Source: Brienomyrus brachyistius (taxonomy: Eukaryota; Chordata; Actinopteri; Osteoglossiformes; Mormyridae). From it: DNA of 64,000 nucleotides. The notes under the pieces are model-generated. The model was not told the origin of the DNA. It made no database searches and saw nothing but the letters and a program-made list of their open reading frames with translations. The DNA lies in assembly GCF_023856365.1 (NCBI RefSeq), contig NC_064549.1, positions 6,651,608-6,715,607 on the forward strand. The letters are read 5' to 3'. The translations under genes were made by a program, and so were the position numbers. Of this stretch, positions 25,379-42,639 are shown one piece after another. The first letter of the stretch is position 1; every line of letters starts with the position of its first letter.

Positions 25379-26422
25379 TCAATGATGCGATTTGATGTTC
25401 AGTTCCTGGAGGTCAGCATTTGGTGAATCCACCAGCTCGCACCTATTGTTCCATATGGATCGTCTTTTAGCCTCTTTTTGGTAAAAATTGCAGATGTTCC
25501 CTCCCATGAAGATGAAAAGCACAGAATCCAGGCAGCTGTTCCCAGCGGCGAGGCAGAGCGTGATCACAGCTGCTTTGCGGACTCTGGTTACGTACTGGCA
25601 GGAATTGCTACAGCCATTTGTGCTGACTTCCTTTTCGACGTGGAGAAAGACGGTGCGCACGACATGATAGGGCAAGAAGCAAACCAGGAAGATAATCATT
25701 ATGATTATCACCAGGGCACATGATTTCTTGTAGCTGGGGCTCTTGATCCCTAGCTCCTTTTTTGGTTTCATCAACCTGCACACCATAACAATGTAGCAGA
25801 CGGTGATGACCACACCAGGCAGGACAAAACCAATCACTAAGGTGGCATAGTTGAGGTTAACCATGATGCTTATATTTCTCGTGTTTAATTCCAGACACCT
25901 CACCTTGTCATCATCACCTTGGATGATCCCTTCTTTCAGCAAGGGCACAGCCGCCAGAGACACAAATATCCAGACAACCGAACACACGACCCAGGAACTT
26001 CTGCTGCTCTGCAGTTGGACATACCTGTACGGACAGGTGACAGCCAGGCATCGCATGGTGCTCAACACCATGAAGAAATAGATGCTGCTATACATGTTGA
26101 TGTAGAAGACATAGGAGATGACTCGGCATGCAACGTCGCCAAAGATCCATGTGTCCATTAGGTAGTAGGAGGCACGCAGAGGCAAAGAGCACACCAGCAT
26201 GAAGTCAGACAAAAGGAGATTGACCATGTAGAGTTTCACTGAACTGAAGATCTTTTTCTTCCGGTATGAGACCACAAAGTAGAAGAGTGACATGATGTTG
26301 CCTGTCAGGCCCAGGACAAAAGTGAGGAAATAGGAGGTGGGATAAACGTCCTGCTTGAAGCTACTGATGGAACAGTTGCACGTAGCAACTTTGGGATCCT
26401 GTTGCAGATGGAGGAGATCCAT
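25379..26422 (-). CDS. cysltr2: Cysteinyl leukotriene receptor 2-like GPCR
   Basis: A 347-residue class A GPCR in one coding exon, in the size range of CysLT receptors. Seven hydrophobic segments are visible. Landmarks: N42 in TM1 (LTGN), LLLSD with D73 in TM2, C99 (TM3) and C176 (second extracellular loop) for the conserved disulfide, NMYSSIYF in TM3, P251 in FLVCFLPYH of TM6. NCS and NIS are possible N-glycosylation sites. Similarity to CysLT2 is strongest in WIFGD.AC, YxNMYSSIYF, CLELN and CFLPYH. The receptor would bind cysteinyl leukotrienes and signal through Gq, inferred from family. Two microswitches are altered: DRY is MRC (R124 kept) and NPxxY is DSVLF (299-303). I chose the ATG at 26422 because a good acceptor (CTCTCTGACAG) lies just upstream; the frame stays open 22 codons further, to 26488, which would add a hydrophobic leader. 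Position beside rcbtb2 and fndc3a supports the name; a fish-specific CysLT paralogue is possible. Confidence 0.85.
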   Translation of the reverse strand: MDLLHLQQDPKVATCNCSISSFKQDVYPTSYFLTFVLGLTGNIMSLFYFVVSYRKKKIFSSVKLYMVNLLLSDFMLVCSLPLRASYYLMDTWIFGDVACRVISYVFYINMYSSIYFFMVLSTMRCLAVTCPYRYVQLQSSRSSWVVCSVVWIFVSLAAVPLLKEGIIQGDDDKVRCLELNTRNISIMVNLNYATLVIGFVLPGVVITVCYIVMVCRLMKPKKELGIKSPSYKKSCALVIIIMIIFLVCFLPYHVVRTVFLHVEKEVSTNGCSNSCQYVTRVRKAAVITLCLAAGNSCLDSVLFIFMGGNICNFYQKEAKRRSIWNNRCELVDSPNADLQELNIKSHH

Positions 26423-26599
26423 TTTAACTTCTGTCAGAGAGAAACAAGAGAACAAACACGTAAAGAAAAGGAAGTCAACAGACGTCATAGTTTCAGAAAC
26501 AACGGGTGGCTGTATTGAAGATTTTAAGAGATAATTAGTTTGGCTCTGTGAAGCATGAGGAAATTACTAAAGTGATCTAGCAGCATTCAAAATTATGTC

Positions 26600-26905
26600 C
26601 TCTACTTACGAAATTTCAACTTACGAACTTTCAGACATACGAATGAAGAGGACTGCAAGTCCAAACTGGGCTCCCGCTTCCCGTCCGCAACATCAGTTTT
26701 TTTTTTCTGTGCGCCAATTCCGCCCAGTGCGACTTCCAGCCACTACTCCCAGCACGCAGCAGCGTACCGTTCGTACTCCCAGCATCCTAGTTATCTGTAC
26801 TTGCGTATACCCTTAAAATGATGTAGGGTAACGACATTCTGAACATTTCAAGTTACGAACGGCCATTCGGAACGCATCTCATTTGTAATTAGGGGAGCGC
26901 CTGTA
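26600..26905. mobile_element. MITE-like repeat with TTACGAA motifs
   Basis: The left part has CTACTTACGAAATTTCAACT and the right part GTTACGAACGGCC, ending in AGGGGAGCGCCTGTA. The right end resembles the ends of the 48991-49268 element (GGGAGCGTCTGT), so the two are probably related families. It lies upstream of the cysltr2-like coding exon. Confidence 0.55.
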
Positions 26906-27085
26906 TACCCGAGGTTGAAATTTCATGTCCAGAAAGTAAAAATTCAGACCAAGATTTTGTTTCAATCAACCAGTTGAGCATTCTGTGACTGTGACTCTTT
27001 ATGTTCAACTGGTTGATTGACACAAAATCCTAGTCTGGATTTAAACATTCTGGACCTGAAATTTCCACCTCTGCAGTATACAGGT
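26901..27085. mobile_element. Near-perfect palindrome, about 75-bp arms
   Basis: The left arm (GAGGTTGAAATTTCATGTCC from 26911, through CAATCAACCAGTTGAGCAT) is matched by its inverted copy (ATGTTCAACTGGTTGATTG through GAAATTTCCACCTC, ending about 27076), with about 15 bases between. CCTGTATAC and GTATACAGG bracket both sides. It is a fold-back MITE; transcribed RNA would form a long hairpin. It sits within the likely 5' UTR intron of the cysltr2-like gene. Confidence 0.75.
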
Positions 27086-27821
27086 ATCTGCCTTTGAAAG
27101 GTAGTACTACTTTCCAAAATACTGGTATTTACTACTGACTGATCTTTGATTTCAATGTCTAGAACATTTCAGTTTAATATGTAGCATTTTATACTTATAT
27201 TGCAGAAGAATAGGGCAATGTTGAATTTTATTTTGGTCAGGTATGGCTCATTTGGGCTGCTTGTCTAGTCAAACAAGAGATGTTGTATGAGTTTTATCAT
27301 GAGTATACAACACAAAAACATTTCACTTCTCTGTTATATCACTTCTCTATGGTCAAAACCTGAAGTGATAAATCACAGGGTGTGTTTTTTTTGTAGTGCA
27401 CAGTTCCTCAGTGCAGAATTAGATACATAGATTACAATATCAAAAAACTGGAGAACGACAATTAGACATTTACCTAGAATAATTTTAAAAAATCATTCCA
27501 ATAAACATAGAAGTAGCTTTCCTATTTGTTTTAGAGTTTTACATGTTTGTCAAACCAACGCAATTTCTCTTTATTGCGCAACTGTGGGAAAATTAGGTCT
27601 GAACTATTTTTTAATCTATCAACATTACTGCGATCTCTCTTTTGAAACTTTCAGAGCAGGCGACGGAAAGTTTAAAAAATGTTAACATGCACATTCTGCA
27701 CATCACACAACCTTTTTTTTCCTCACACTAATCCATCAAACAACCATCCAACTCACAAGTTAGTTGCAAGCCACTGAACTAGAAACTAGAATCAACGAAG
27801 AACGAAACCAAAGATACATAC

Positions 27822-28095
27822 CTTTTAAAGGGGTCCTTTGGTGCACAGTAACCCTGGATCAATAGCTACCGGTCACCAGTTTCCTACTAATAATCCCAAT
27901 CGCGGCACGATATTCAACATGACCAGTCAGTGAGAAACGATAAGGATTTGCGATGTAAAAAGGGGGTAAGTCTCATGTTGGGCGGTTCCGCTGAGATCGT
28001 ATATCTTTGATAACAGCTCCGCTTTTTAGTTTGTGGTAAGCTGTAGAGAATTGTTTCATCATTACCTACATTCCATTTCAGCGTATATTTAAACC
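27822..28095 (-). promoter_or_regulatory. Candidate 5' UTR exon and promoter of the cysltr2-like gene
   Basis: On the minus strand a strong donor AAAAG|GTATGTAT ends at 27822; it could splice to the acceptor 13 bases before the start codon (near 26435). A TATA-like TTTAAATATA lies near 28083-28095. Inference only, no coding constraint to test it. Confidence 0.25.
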
Positions 28096-28680
28096 ATGTT
28101 TGCTTCCCTTTTTTACTGAATTAGTTAAGACTTCCAGACCCACAGATTCATTGGTAAATTATAAACGTGCATATTTTGAGGTGGCAGAATGAATGTTTAA
28201 AACATTTTAAGAAAACTGGAAAAACGAGAACTAGTCTTAATATAACTGATTACCAGTAAACCAATTAAAACCAAAATGATTAATTCTGTGTTATTTACTG
28301 AGGGTGACCCGATAATGCATACCAGGGAGGACATGTTGAGCTACTTTAGGATTAACAAACTACTTTAAAAGTGAAAGGCTAATTTGTGCTTTGACTGGTT
28401 TGCTTCTTTGACTGAAAGACTCATCCAGGTGTTTTACATTAACATTAGTGACACATGCATGATTATAGGAGACTCACCAATCAGCACACAGCAAGAACTC
28501 CTGGTCCTTTTGATTTACATGGTAGTTTACAAATCCTGTCCTAGCTCAAAGTGTCCTCCGTCCTCCCTGACATGGATTCTCTAGTCATTCTGATTTACTC
28601 TAAATCATTTCCATCTGACCGTGACACAGCGACAACAAACACCTCTATCATGGAAGGGATTGAATCTCAATTACTGTATG
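28096..28680. other. Gene-free spacer
   Basis: AT-rich unique-looking DNA with only short chance frames. I see no recognisable element. Confidence 0.4.
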
Positions 28681-28689
28681 TTCCTTGTG

Positions 28690-28930
28690 TGTAGTTTGCA
28701 TTCTTCCCTTCTATTACGTGGGTTTTCCCCCTGCAATCCAGAGTGTCACCCTGCAGTTATTCAGCATCTCTACCGTAACTTGGTCGTTGTGTAAACTTGC
28801 TCCGCATTGCCTGGCATCTTGGCTACCAGGGACCCCTGCCTAGTGCCTTGCACAACCTGGGAAGGACTGTATTCCTTCCTGTTAACCTGACCAGGATAAG
28901 ATAATTGGAAGGTGGATTGATGGATGGAAA
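28690..28930 (+). repeat. Degenerate SINE fragment
   Basis: GTGGGTTTTCCCCCTGCAAT and the end GACCAGGATAAGATAATTGG followed by GATTGATGGATGG parallel the body and tail of the intact SINE at 30022-30367, much diverged. Confidence 0.5.
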
Positions 28931-29966
28931 AAAAATAAAAATAATAAAAATATATATATATATCTCAAACATTTCAATCAGGTTTTACAGCCCATTACAG
29001 CACTGAGTGCTTTAAAGGTAATTAACATTCTTAAGCTCAACACAGACTCAAATAAGCTTTCAATCCTAATTTTATTGCACTTGTGTGCTGCCTTTGATTC
29101 CATTGATTACACAATCATTTCACACCATCTTAGGTCAATCAGACATACTGGTTTTGTCTTAAACTGGTTCAAAACACATATAAGAGGAAGACGTTTTCAG
29201 GTGAATTTTTATCAGCGCCAGATACGAGTGACTGTGGAATTGCAAAGGGCACCATCTTCTGTCCCCTGCTCTTCTCTCTTTATATGCTACCTCTTGGTAA
29301 CAATTTTGGGAAATACTCTGTTGCTGTCCATTGTTACACCAGTGATACACAATTATATGTAGCTGGAGAACCCGATCCTCCCGATTCATTGAACAATTTA
29401 TGTGTTTTTGGCTATAAATGAGTGGATGCGCAGACATTTCTAAAAAATCAATTAAGAGAATACAGAGGTGATTATTATAGGACCCCAGTGAAAGAGAGGA
29501 AAGGTGAAATCAAGTCTTGGTAGCATAGCTGGATCTGAAATTTCTGCTCTGCCCACCCAATTGGTCACCTTTAGCCCACGCCTTCTGAATCTACCAATCA
29601 TGTTTATTTCATTTGTCCCATCAGATTTGTTGTAAGACCTCTTGTGTGAGTCTGAAAGTGTGAGTTCAGGCAGTAATGTTACACCTTCCCTGCCCACTTT
29701 GCACCGAGGGGGTGCAGGTCGCTTCCACCTTTGCTTGCGGAGTAACTTTGTTCATAGTTTGGTAATTAACTTTTATTTAAGGACCATCCTTTCGCTATAT
29801 TACTGTTCATGTTACATGTTCTACTCTTATGGCATATTGTTATATGCCAGTTTATGAGTTTGACTTCCAAATTTGCCTTTAATATGCCAGTAGATAAGCT
29901 GATGTTTATGTTAAGTTTATGTTTGGTTAGCAGACACTTCTGTCCAAAGTACCTTACAGAAACAAC

Positions 29967-30020
<54 letters not shown>
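29967..30020. repeat. (TAA)n microsatellite
   Basis: About 17 TAA units, resumed for a few units after the SINE at 30368-30376, so the SINE landed inside or beside the array. Confidence 0.95.
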
Positions 30021-30021
<1 letters not shown>

Positions 30022-30367
30022 GGGGGCGGCATGGTGGTGCAGTGGTTAGCACTGTCGCCTCACACCTCTGGGACCCGGGTTCGAGTCTCCGCCTGGGTTA
30101 CATGTGTGTGGAGTTTGCATGCTCTCCCCATGTCGTCGTGGGGTTTCCTCCGGTTTCCCCCACAGTCCAAAAACATGCTGAGGCTAATTGGAGTTGCTAA
30201 ATTGCCCGTAGGAGTGCATGTGTGAGTGAATGGTGTGTGAATGTGCCCTGCGATGGGCTGGCCCCCCATCCTGGGTTGTTCCCTGCCTCATGCCCATTGC
30301 TTCCGGGATAGGCTCCGGTCCCCCCGCGACCCAGTAGGATAAGTGGGTTGGAAAATGGATGGATGGA
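30022..30367 (+). mobile_element. tRNA-derived SINE, DANA/Mermaid-like, nearly complete
   Basis: Head GGCGGCATGGTGGTGCAGTG TTAGC matches an RNA polymerase III A box and GGGTTCGAGTCTCC a B box. The body has TTTGCATGCTCTCCCCATGT, CCACAGTCCAAAAACATGC and CTAAATTGCCCGTAGG, typical of DANA/Mermaid-type fish SINEs, and the tail is GGATAAG..GGAAAATGGATGGATGG. It is the best-preserved of at least four related copies in the window. Confidence 0.85.
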
Positions 30368-30929
30368 TAATAATAAACTCTTTCTCTCCTGGAGAGATCC
30401 ATGAGAGCATAATGTAGAGCTCATAAATAGTTCAAACATAAAATATGAAAATGCCCCCCCTACTTCTCTGGTCACAAGCTGCTCTGGTACTACAGTATAG
30501 TTCATTATGTGAAATGCTGCTCACCCAAAATTTCCCACCCCAACCTGAGCAATCTAGGTCTGGGCTTGCTTGGTAGTTTAGTGACCCAGAATAAATCACA
30601 TGTTCGATATCTTGGTGTAATTTTGAATTACAATTTTAAGTTTAGAAGCCATATCCAATATGTGACCAAGACAGCCTTTTTCCACTTGAGGAACTTAGCT
30701 AAAGTCAGACCTTTTTTCAATGAAAGATGCTGTAAAGTTGATGCATGCTTTAATTACTTCTCATCTTGATTACTGTAACTCTCTTTTTTGGCGGCCTACC
30801 AACCAAAACACTTTTTACAAGTTATACATTATTCAAAATGCTACCTGGAAGACTGTTCCGATGACTTGGAGCATAATTACTCCACTGTATTCCCCACCTG
30901 TGTCCTTACCCGTGCTCCAGCCAGTTAGT

Positions 30930-31955
30930 TTGCGGACATTGATCTGTTTTACACGTTGATCCTGCGATTTATGCTCCTTCGTGTAATGGTGTTGAACCCA
31001 TGGAAGGAAAGGCTTCAACGCATTCAAAATCAGCCACAGACACTGTGAGTACTACTAGGAAAGAATTAATCTCTGTTCGGGAAGTGAATGTCTCCTTGAA
31101 AGCATGTTTTGATTTGTCAGTAAGGAAAACAGACTTGGCAGACTTCCCCGTACCTTATTTTCATAATGATGGTGTTCGTAGTGGACGCTCACTCCTAACG
31201 TATGCTGTCCTTTGATGGTGCTTTGTCATGCTATTCTTTCTGGGTGACTGTGTTCGTGATTGTGAACACCCGTGGGGTTCACACTTGTGGGGAGGTGTTA
31301 CATGCCGTAAGCTTCCCAGTGCTGTGTTCGTGTTTCAGCTCCGCTCACCATTCGTGTCCTCGGGCCGCCCTCCTCTCCGCCTCCAGGAATCCGCTACACC
31401 TTCCCACTGAGCTCTTCCCGCCGTCACTCACCTCGAAAAGCACACCATTCTGACAGCTTTGCTCATTGATTCTTGCTATTGTGTGCCTTTCTGACTGATG
31501 TATAGACTTTGTAGTGTTTTCTTGTTTTTGATTCTCACCTCCCCCTTTTTGTACCTTTGCTGTCTTTGGTTTGCTATCTGGTCTTCGATCTCTCCACTCA
31601 GTTAATTTGGTTTACCTTTTCATCCTTTCTGCTTGTGTGTATGGTCCGCTCGTGTGGTTGTATTGGTGCGTACGGAGTGACTGCCATTTTCGATTTGGGA
31701 ATGTGTGTTGGATTCTGTTTTTTTGGTTAGGGATCAGGTGGAGTGTTTGTCTTTTGGTTTGTTTTTGCACTGAGGTGATTCAAACCCCCCAATGCTCGGT
31801 AGTTGAGGGGTTTGTTATTTTGTGAAGTTATTTCTTCAGTGGCAGTATTGTCTGTGAAAAAAATATAAAAATACAAAAACAATATCCCTTTGACCACTGG
31901 TGTTCCCTTGTTGCCCCTACCATGATTGTCCCTTTACCCCATTAACCTTTCCCTT
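30930..31955. mobile_element. About 1-kb insert splitting the L2-like LINE
   Basis: LINE coding similarity stops near 30930 (after TGCTCCAGCCAGTT) and resumes near 31960. The insert is T-rich in its right half. I could not identify direct terminal repeats or coding motifs; an LTR fragment or a non-autonomous element is possible. Confidence 0.35.
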
Positions 31956-32152
31956 TAATGCTTTTACGCTCCAACCCTGGACTGGAGATCGTTACAGCAG
32001 CTAGAACATTTCTCGTACAACTTCATCGGCCATCACTTCATGGCAGGGCACCTTCCTACATTATTGATCCTTTAACTGTCTATACTTTTCCTAGGGCTCT
32101 TAGGTCTTCAAGTTCTACAATTCTCCCCATACTAAGAGTTACTAAGAAATAT

Positions 32153-32173
32153 GGGGGGGGGGGGGGGGGGGGG
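32153..32173. repeat. Poly-G run of 21
   Basis: Uninterrupted G tract inside the L2-like LINE remnant. Confidence 0.95.
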
Positions 32174-32400
32174 CAGCTTTTAGTCATTATGCACCCAAAC
32201 TATGGAAAATACTACCAGTACCAAGCTGAGTCACTTTCCTGTTCATTTACCCTAAGTGGTGTATTTTTTTTTAGACCGTCCTCTTACTCTCCAATTGCAT
32301 ATCTCGATTAGTTGCTTGTCTCTTTTGTCCTTATTTTTATTAACTTTGGGCTGCATTTTATGTATGAAAGGTGCTATATAAATAAGGATTATTATTATTA

Positions 32401-34180
32401 TTAACAACATTATTATTGTCTGGTCATAGGTTATTTTCAAACATACTAGAGAACAGTAATAGTCAAAATTGTTAAATTGTTACATGTAGGACTATCATAG
32501 TTTGCGCTCTTTATTTTGGTGTAAATTCTGTAATGTCATTATGATGCTAAATAGATCTAAGTGACAATACCCAGGCCTAACAACATCAGCAATGCGAAAT
32601 TAATTTCAAAATCATATTATTTAATGAGGTCGCTTGTGCAACAGAAACTAGTTAAAAAAATACGGTACTCTTTCACAATAAGGCTCAATACTACAATAAT
32701 GTAGTAATGATTCACAAAGTGTTACAATCGAATAATCTGATTATAAGCCACATAAACCCTTTACAAGGGCAGTCTCATTGTAAAGCAAAAACACAAATTT
32801 TCCTCTGTAACAACGTAGGATATGACGTCTATTTCTGGTCATGTGTGCGTAAATGACAGACGCACGTACACACATTTTTGTAACTGAATTTAGTGGAACC
32901 TGTGTTATCGGAGTAAGACAGTAATACAAAATGTGAAATAAACCTTCAAACCGTGTCCTTAGAACAAACACTTCAGAAGCATGACATTTATAACGCGCAG
33001 ACTCCACGTTTATAGTCAACAATCTAAATTATCTCGGGTAGACAGAAAGGTCATTAATCATCGCCCACAACACACAGTGATTCATTTGTTTCTGTACAGA
33101 AGTAAAATGCAAAACACGATTTTCACAGGATACAGTCATTCCGCAGGAAGGGTCTGACTTACGTGCACTCAGCCACAGCGGGAAATAGATCCATGTAATC
33201 GCTTCGTGATTGCGACATGAAATGATATTCTCAATAATTATCCTACATTTAATTAGGGATGTTCAGATTTCTTCGTCAGCCACAGTGGACACCCGTTAAT
33301 CGACTATTAAGCATTAACGATGACAAAAATGTACTATTTAGAATGGATGCGTGTCCGTCACCAAATACCAATATAAAAAGTGCTTTAGAAATTAGAAGTG
33401 CTTTATTTTTTTCATGTTTTTTCATGTGCAAATAGTTAAAATTTAGCAAATAGTCATCAACAAGTCGCTAAACTTTGCAATGAACATAACAGACAAAATA
33501 ATAATAATTTAATCCTCTATCGCCAAGTGCGCTTAATCGGCACAACCTACACCTCCAGTGTAACAAAACTCAAATGAAGTGCAAGCAGCCTGCACACTTT
33601 AGCATGAAGACTGCTGTAACATATTTAATCTAGCCTAATTAATGATCAACAACCAATTTAGTTGGCTGCACGTGGACACACCCTGAGTTGATAGCTATAT
33701 ACGTATCCAAGCATATATTTCATCTTCCCCTCTCCGTTCTATGCATTTACCACACTGAAAACGTTTTAACCGTTTTTAATGACCCGTAATAGTATTAATC
33801 GGTTAAACGGTAAATTATGAAGCCCCCCCCCATACATTTAACAGTTCATTACATTTTCCTCCCCTCATTCTATAACCCCCTGCTCATCTTCTAAAGCAGT
33901 AGCATTTAATATGTAATCATGGTCTTAAATATGGTCTTCTTGGGGGTTAAACATTTCTCGTGACTGTACCAAAGTAATTTCCCTGGTATATGACGTGATA
34001 CCGAACAGTAGCGATAACTAGCGCCAGGTTTATTGGATACAATTATTAAATAGAATGGCATACAATTGTCATTTATCTGACCTCCATCTGTAGATTTTAG
34101 TCTATTCAGCTGCATTTTAATTGCGTGCACATGTTAACATTATTAAGAATATAGCTTCATATCGCGATCAAGAAGCGATT
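32401..34180. other. Gene-free spacer upstream of rcbtb2
   Basis: AT-rich, mostly unique-looking DNA with no convincing exon or repeat. It may hold regulatory sequence for the promoter that follows. Confidence 0.4.
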
Positions 34181-34189
34181 CCACGGATA

Positions 34190-34760
34190 CACCTCGCGTC
34201 CTAGCAGGGCGTGCAAGTGGCTGCGAGCTCAGGCACCGCAGCCTGAGCTTCCTGGTCCGCGCTGAATCTCGTAAATTCTTCCGCGTACAGGGTGCAATTT
34301 GGGCGGAAGTCAAAGTGCTGAGTGAAGTGGGCGGAGCTTACGGGCTGACCGCCCACCAATAGCGCAGGAGGTGGGCGGGTCACCGTGAAATACCCGGATG
34401 TGCTGCGCGCCCCCCCCCTTCCCTCCGTTACCCGTGTTGTTACCGGTTATTCTAATCCGCCCCCTCCACCCGGTACCCGACGGTGACACCCTGAGGATAC
34501 ACCGCTTACTGTGACAGTAAAGTGCTGGCTGAGCTTTAAACCCCGTGTGGTCGCTGGCAGCCCCGCTTTCCGATATGAATGCATGAATCCTTCGGGAGGA
34601 TCTGAACGGAGGTCCTATCGGGCGCCTTCCTCGCCCCGCCGCCGCCGCCCGGTATCCCGGAGAGTAAGGAGCCAGGGGATGAAATGGGAACGGCGGGGGA
34701 CGCCGAGCTTGGTTAGCAGCGCCTTTTACTGTGTCCTTAACGCCTTAGTGCGGCGCGTTC
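34190..34760 (+). promoter_or_regulatory. rcbtb2: CpG-rich promoter and 5' UTR of rcbtb2
   Basis: CpG density rises sharply from 34190 to about 34760 (for example GCCGCCGCCGCCCGG near 34639), the strongest such block near rcbtb2 and 0.8 kb before its first coding exon. Possible 5' UTR donors are GAGA|GTAAGG near 34663 and CTTG|GTAGGT near 34843. The 146-residue plus-strand frame here is arginine/proline-rich and is probably not coding. Confidence 0.6.
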
Positions 34761-35434
34761 GTGACGCCGTTTTCTTTATTAAACAATGCAGGATAATAAC
34801 GGAGAAAATCGCCGTGGACGTGCGGCAGGACGGACTGCATCTTGGTAGGTTTCTCACGGTGCTTCGTCAGACGGTGTTTCTGGTGCTGTGCAGATCCGAC
34901 GAGGCTTTCGGCTTAAGCACAAGTAACAGGGATGTTATTTCACTACATTAAAGGCTGACCTCTTTGGGCGGGGGGCTGCCGTAATTTTCTGCATCATTGA
35001 ATGAGCTAATAGCCTGAGACCTCGACAGACCTGCTGGTAAATGACAGTAGGAGCTGCAGCCGTCAGCCATTCAAGTAGGATGCGTGCTGTGGATGCTGTC
35101 GTGCAGCACACGTTTTTGGGCCACTGTGGTGCTATGCATAATTCTAGTTATAATAGAATGCTGCAAGGGTTTTGTTAGGCTTATCTTAGGGAGGCTTTAG
35201 CCATTCAAAAATGTTTTTTAGCCCTCCCATATAAATGCGTCTTTATTGGCTTAAGTTATGAATACCTTATTATATTATATACAAGTTTCTCATTGCCCCC
35301 TAAAACAATCTTAGGATTTTGGAACCTGTTCTCTGTCACTGTTTTCTTATGATGAGGAGTGCTGGGTGAGAACATGAATCTCCCTGATTCCTTGTTGATT
35401 ATTTCCTGACTCCTGCAGCTGTGTGTATCCCTAA

Positions 35435-41620
<6,186 letters not shown>

Positions 41621-41910
41621 GCTCTTCAATTCACAGCGGCGAAGAGGCAGAAGGGTTAGACCGAGATGATGACACTGGAACCAGCTAACAGGAATGGATT
41701 CCAGTGCACTGCTGCCCCAGATTCCAAAAACTGAGTAAAACATTCAGCCTGCAGTGGGGATCCTGAGAAGCACATCGGGAGTCTTGTTACTATTGGAAAT
41801 GAAAATTACCGTGTGACACGCAATGTCAGAAATTAATATAGGTATGTCTCCAGAATTGAGGTGCACAGACCTTCTGGGGCTCTCAAGTCAGCAATCATGG
41901 TTGAAAAGCC

Positions 41911-41916
41911 AATAAA
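41911..41916 (+). terminator. rcbtb2: rcbtb2 polyadenylation signal
   Basis: AATAAA lies 291 bases after the rcbtb2 stop codon. Others follow at about 42303 and 42440. Confidence 0.45.
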
Positions 41917-42630
41917 TGCAAGATCAGATCTGACTAGATTTCACACCACTGCATGATCACACCTGAAAAAGTAGCATTTTTACTCAGGCACTGGCAAGCT
42001 AGGGTTAACAGGTGATGGAACACAGAAGTCCATACACTGACTCCGTATAACAAAATTAAAATAAAAGTCCATATAACAAGTGCATGTCAATTCTTGTGAA
42101 AAATTTATAAAGATTATGCTTAGTTGCAGTGAAACTGTGTGGTCGCAACTGCGGTTGTCTGTCTAGACAGAATTTGACATGTAGGTGCCCCACTGGCAAA
42201 TAATGGTTTGAAGAAAGTAAGGTTAGTTAGCTGAGGTTGGTGTGGCACTACAGTGGAATAGCCTAGACTTTTGTTGTAATGCAAGAGTTTGTTATATCCA
42301 TAAATAAATATCAGCATTATGTAACGAATATGCTTTTTAAAAAAAAAAGATTAAAAGATTGTTGACAAAGAACTGATATGATCAATTTCAGGCACTAGAG
42401 ATGAAAATGATTTCTCCGTCATGGAAGTTGATGAATATTAATAAAATATTAAGTAGATGATGTATGTTTATGATAAGTACAGAGGTATAGTGACTAAAAA
42501 CCATCTTTTTGACTTTTGTTTACTGTTACCTCGTACAAGATTTTTACATTGTCCTTCATACTTAGGCCTCCATAAAGTCTAGTTTGAGAGGAAAAGATAA
42601 TTTTCAGCAGCATGGACATGCATGGTCCTG
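41917..42630. other. Gene-free DNA after rcbtb2
   Basis: AT-rich, possibly extended 3' UTR. I looked here for minus-strand rb1 3' exons and recognised none. Confidence 0.4.
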
Positions 42631-42639
42631 TAGCTTTAA

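Larger units (their letters stand above)
28975..32400 (+). mobile_element. L2-like LINE, decayed and interrupted twice
   Basis: Plus-strand pieces read in reverse-transcriptase order: 29080-29240 (AAFDSIDYTIISHHL, LNWFKTHI), 29265-29400 (PLLFSLYMLPLG after frameshift, then SDTQLYV where active copies have ADDTQLYL), 30560-30770 (VRYLGVILNYNFKFRSHI), 30745-30900 (SHLDYCNSLF, LYIIQNA) and 31960-32300 (APSYIIDPLTVYTFPRALRS, FSHYAPKLWKILP), ending in ATTATTATTA at 32389. It is split by a TAA array plus SINE (29967-30380) and by about 1 kb of unrelated sequence (about 30930-31955). Stops and frameshifts show it is dead. Confidence 0.82.

Noticed and set aside
34511..34951. 146-residue plus-strand frame before rcbtb2
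   Set aside because: It lies in the CpG island, is arginine-rich and does not join in frame to the rcbtb2 exon with any recognised N-terminus.
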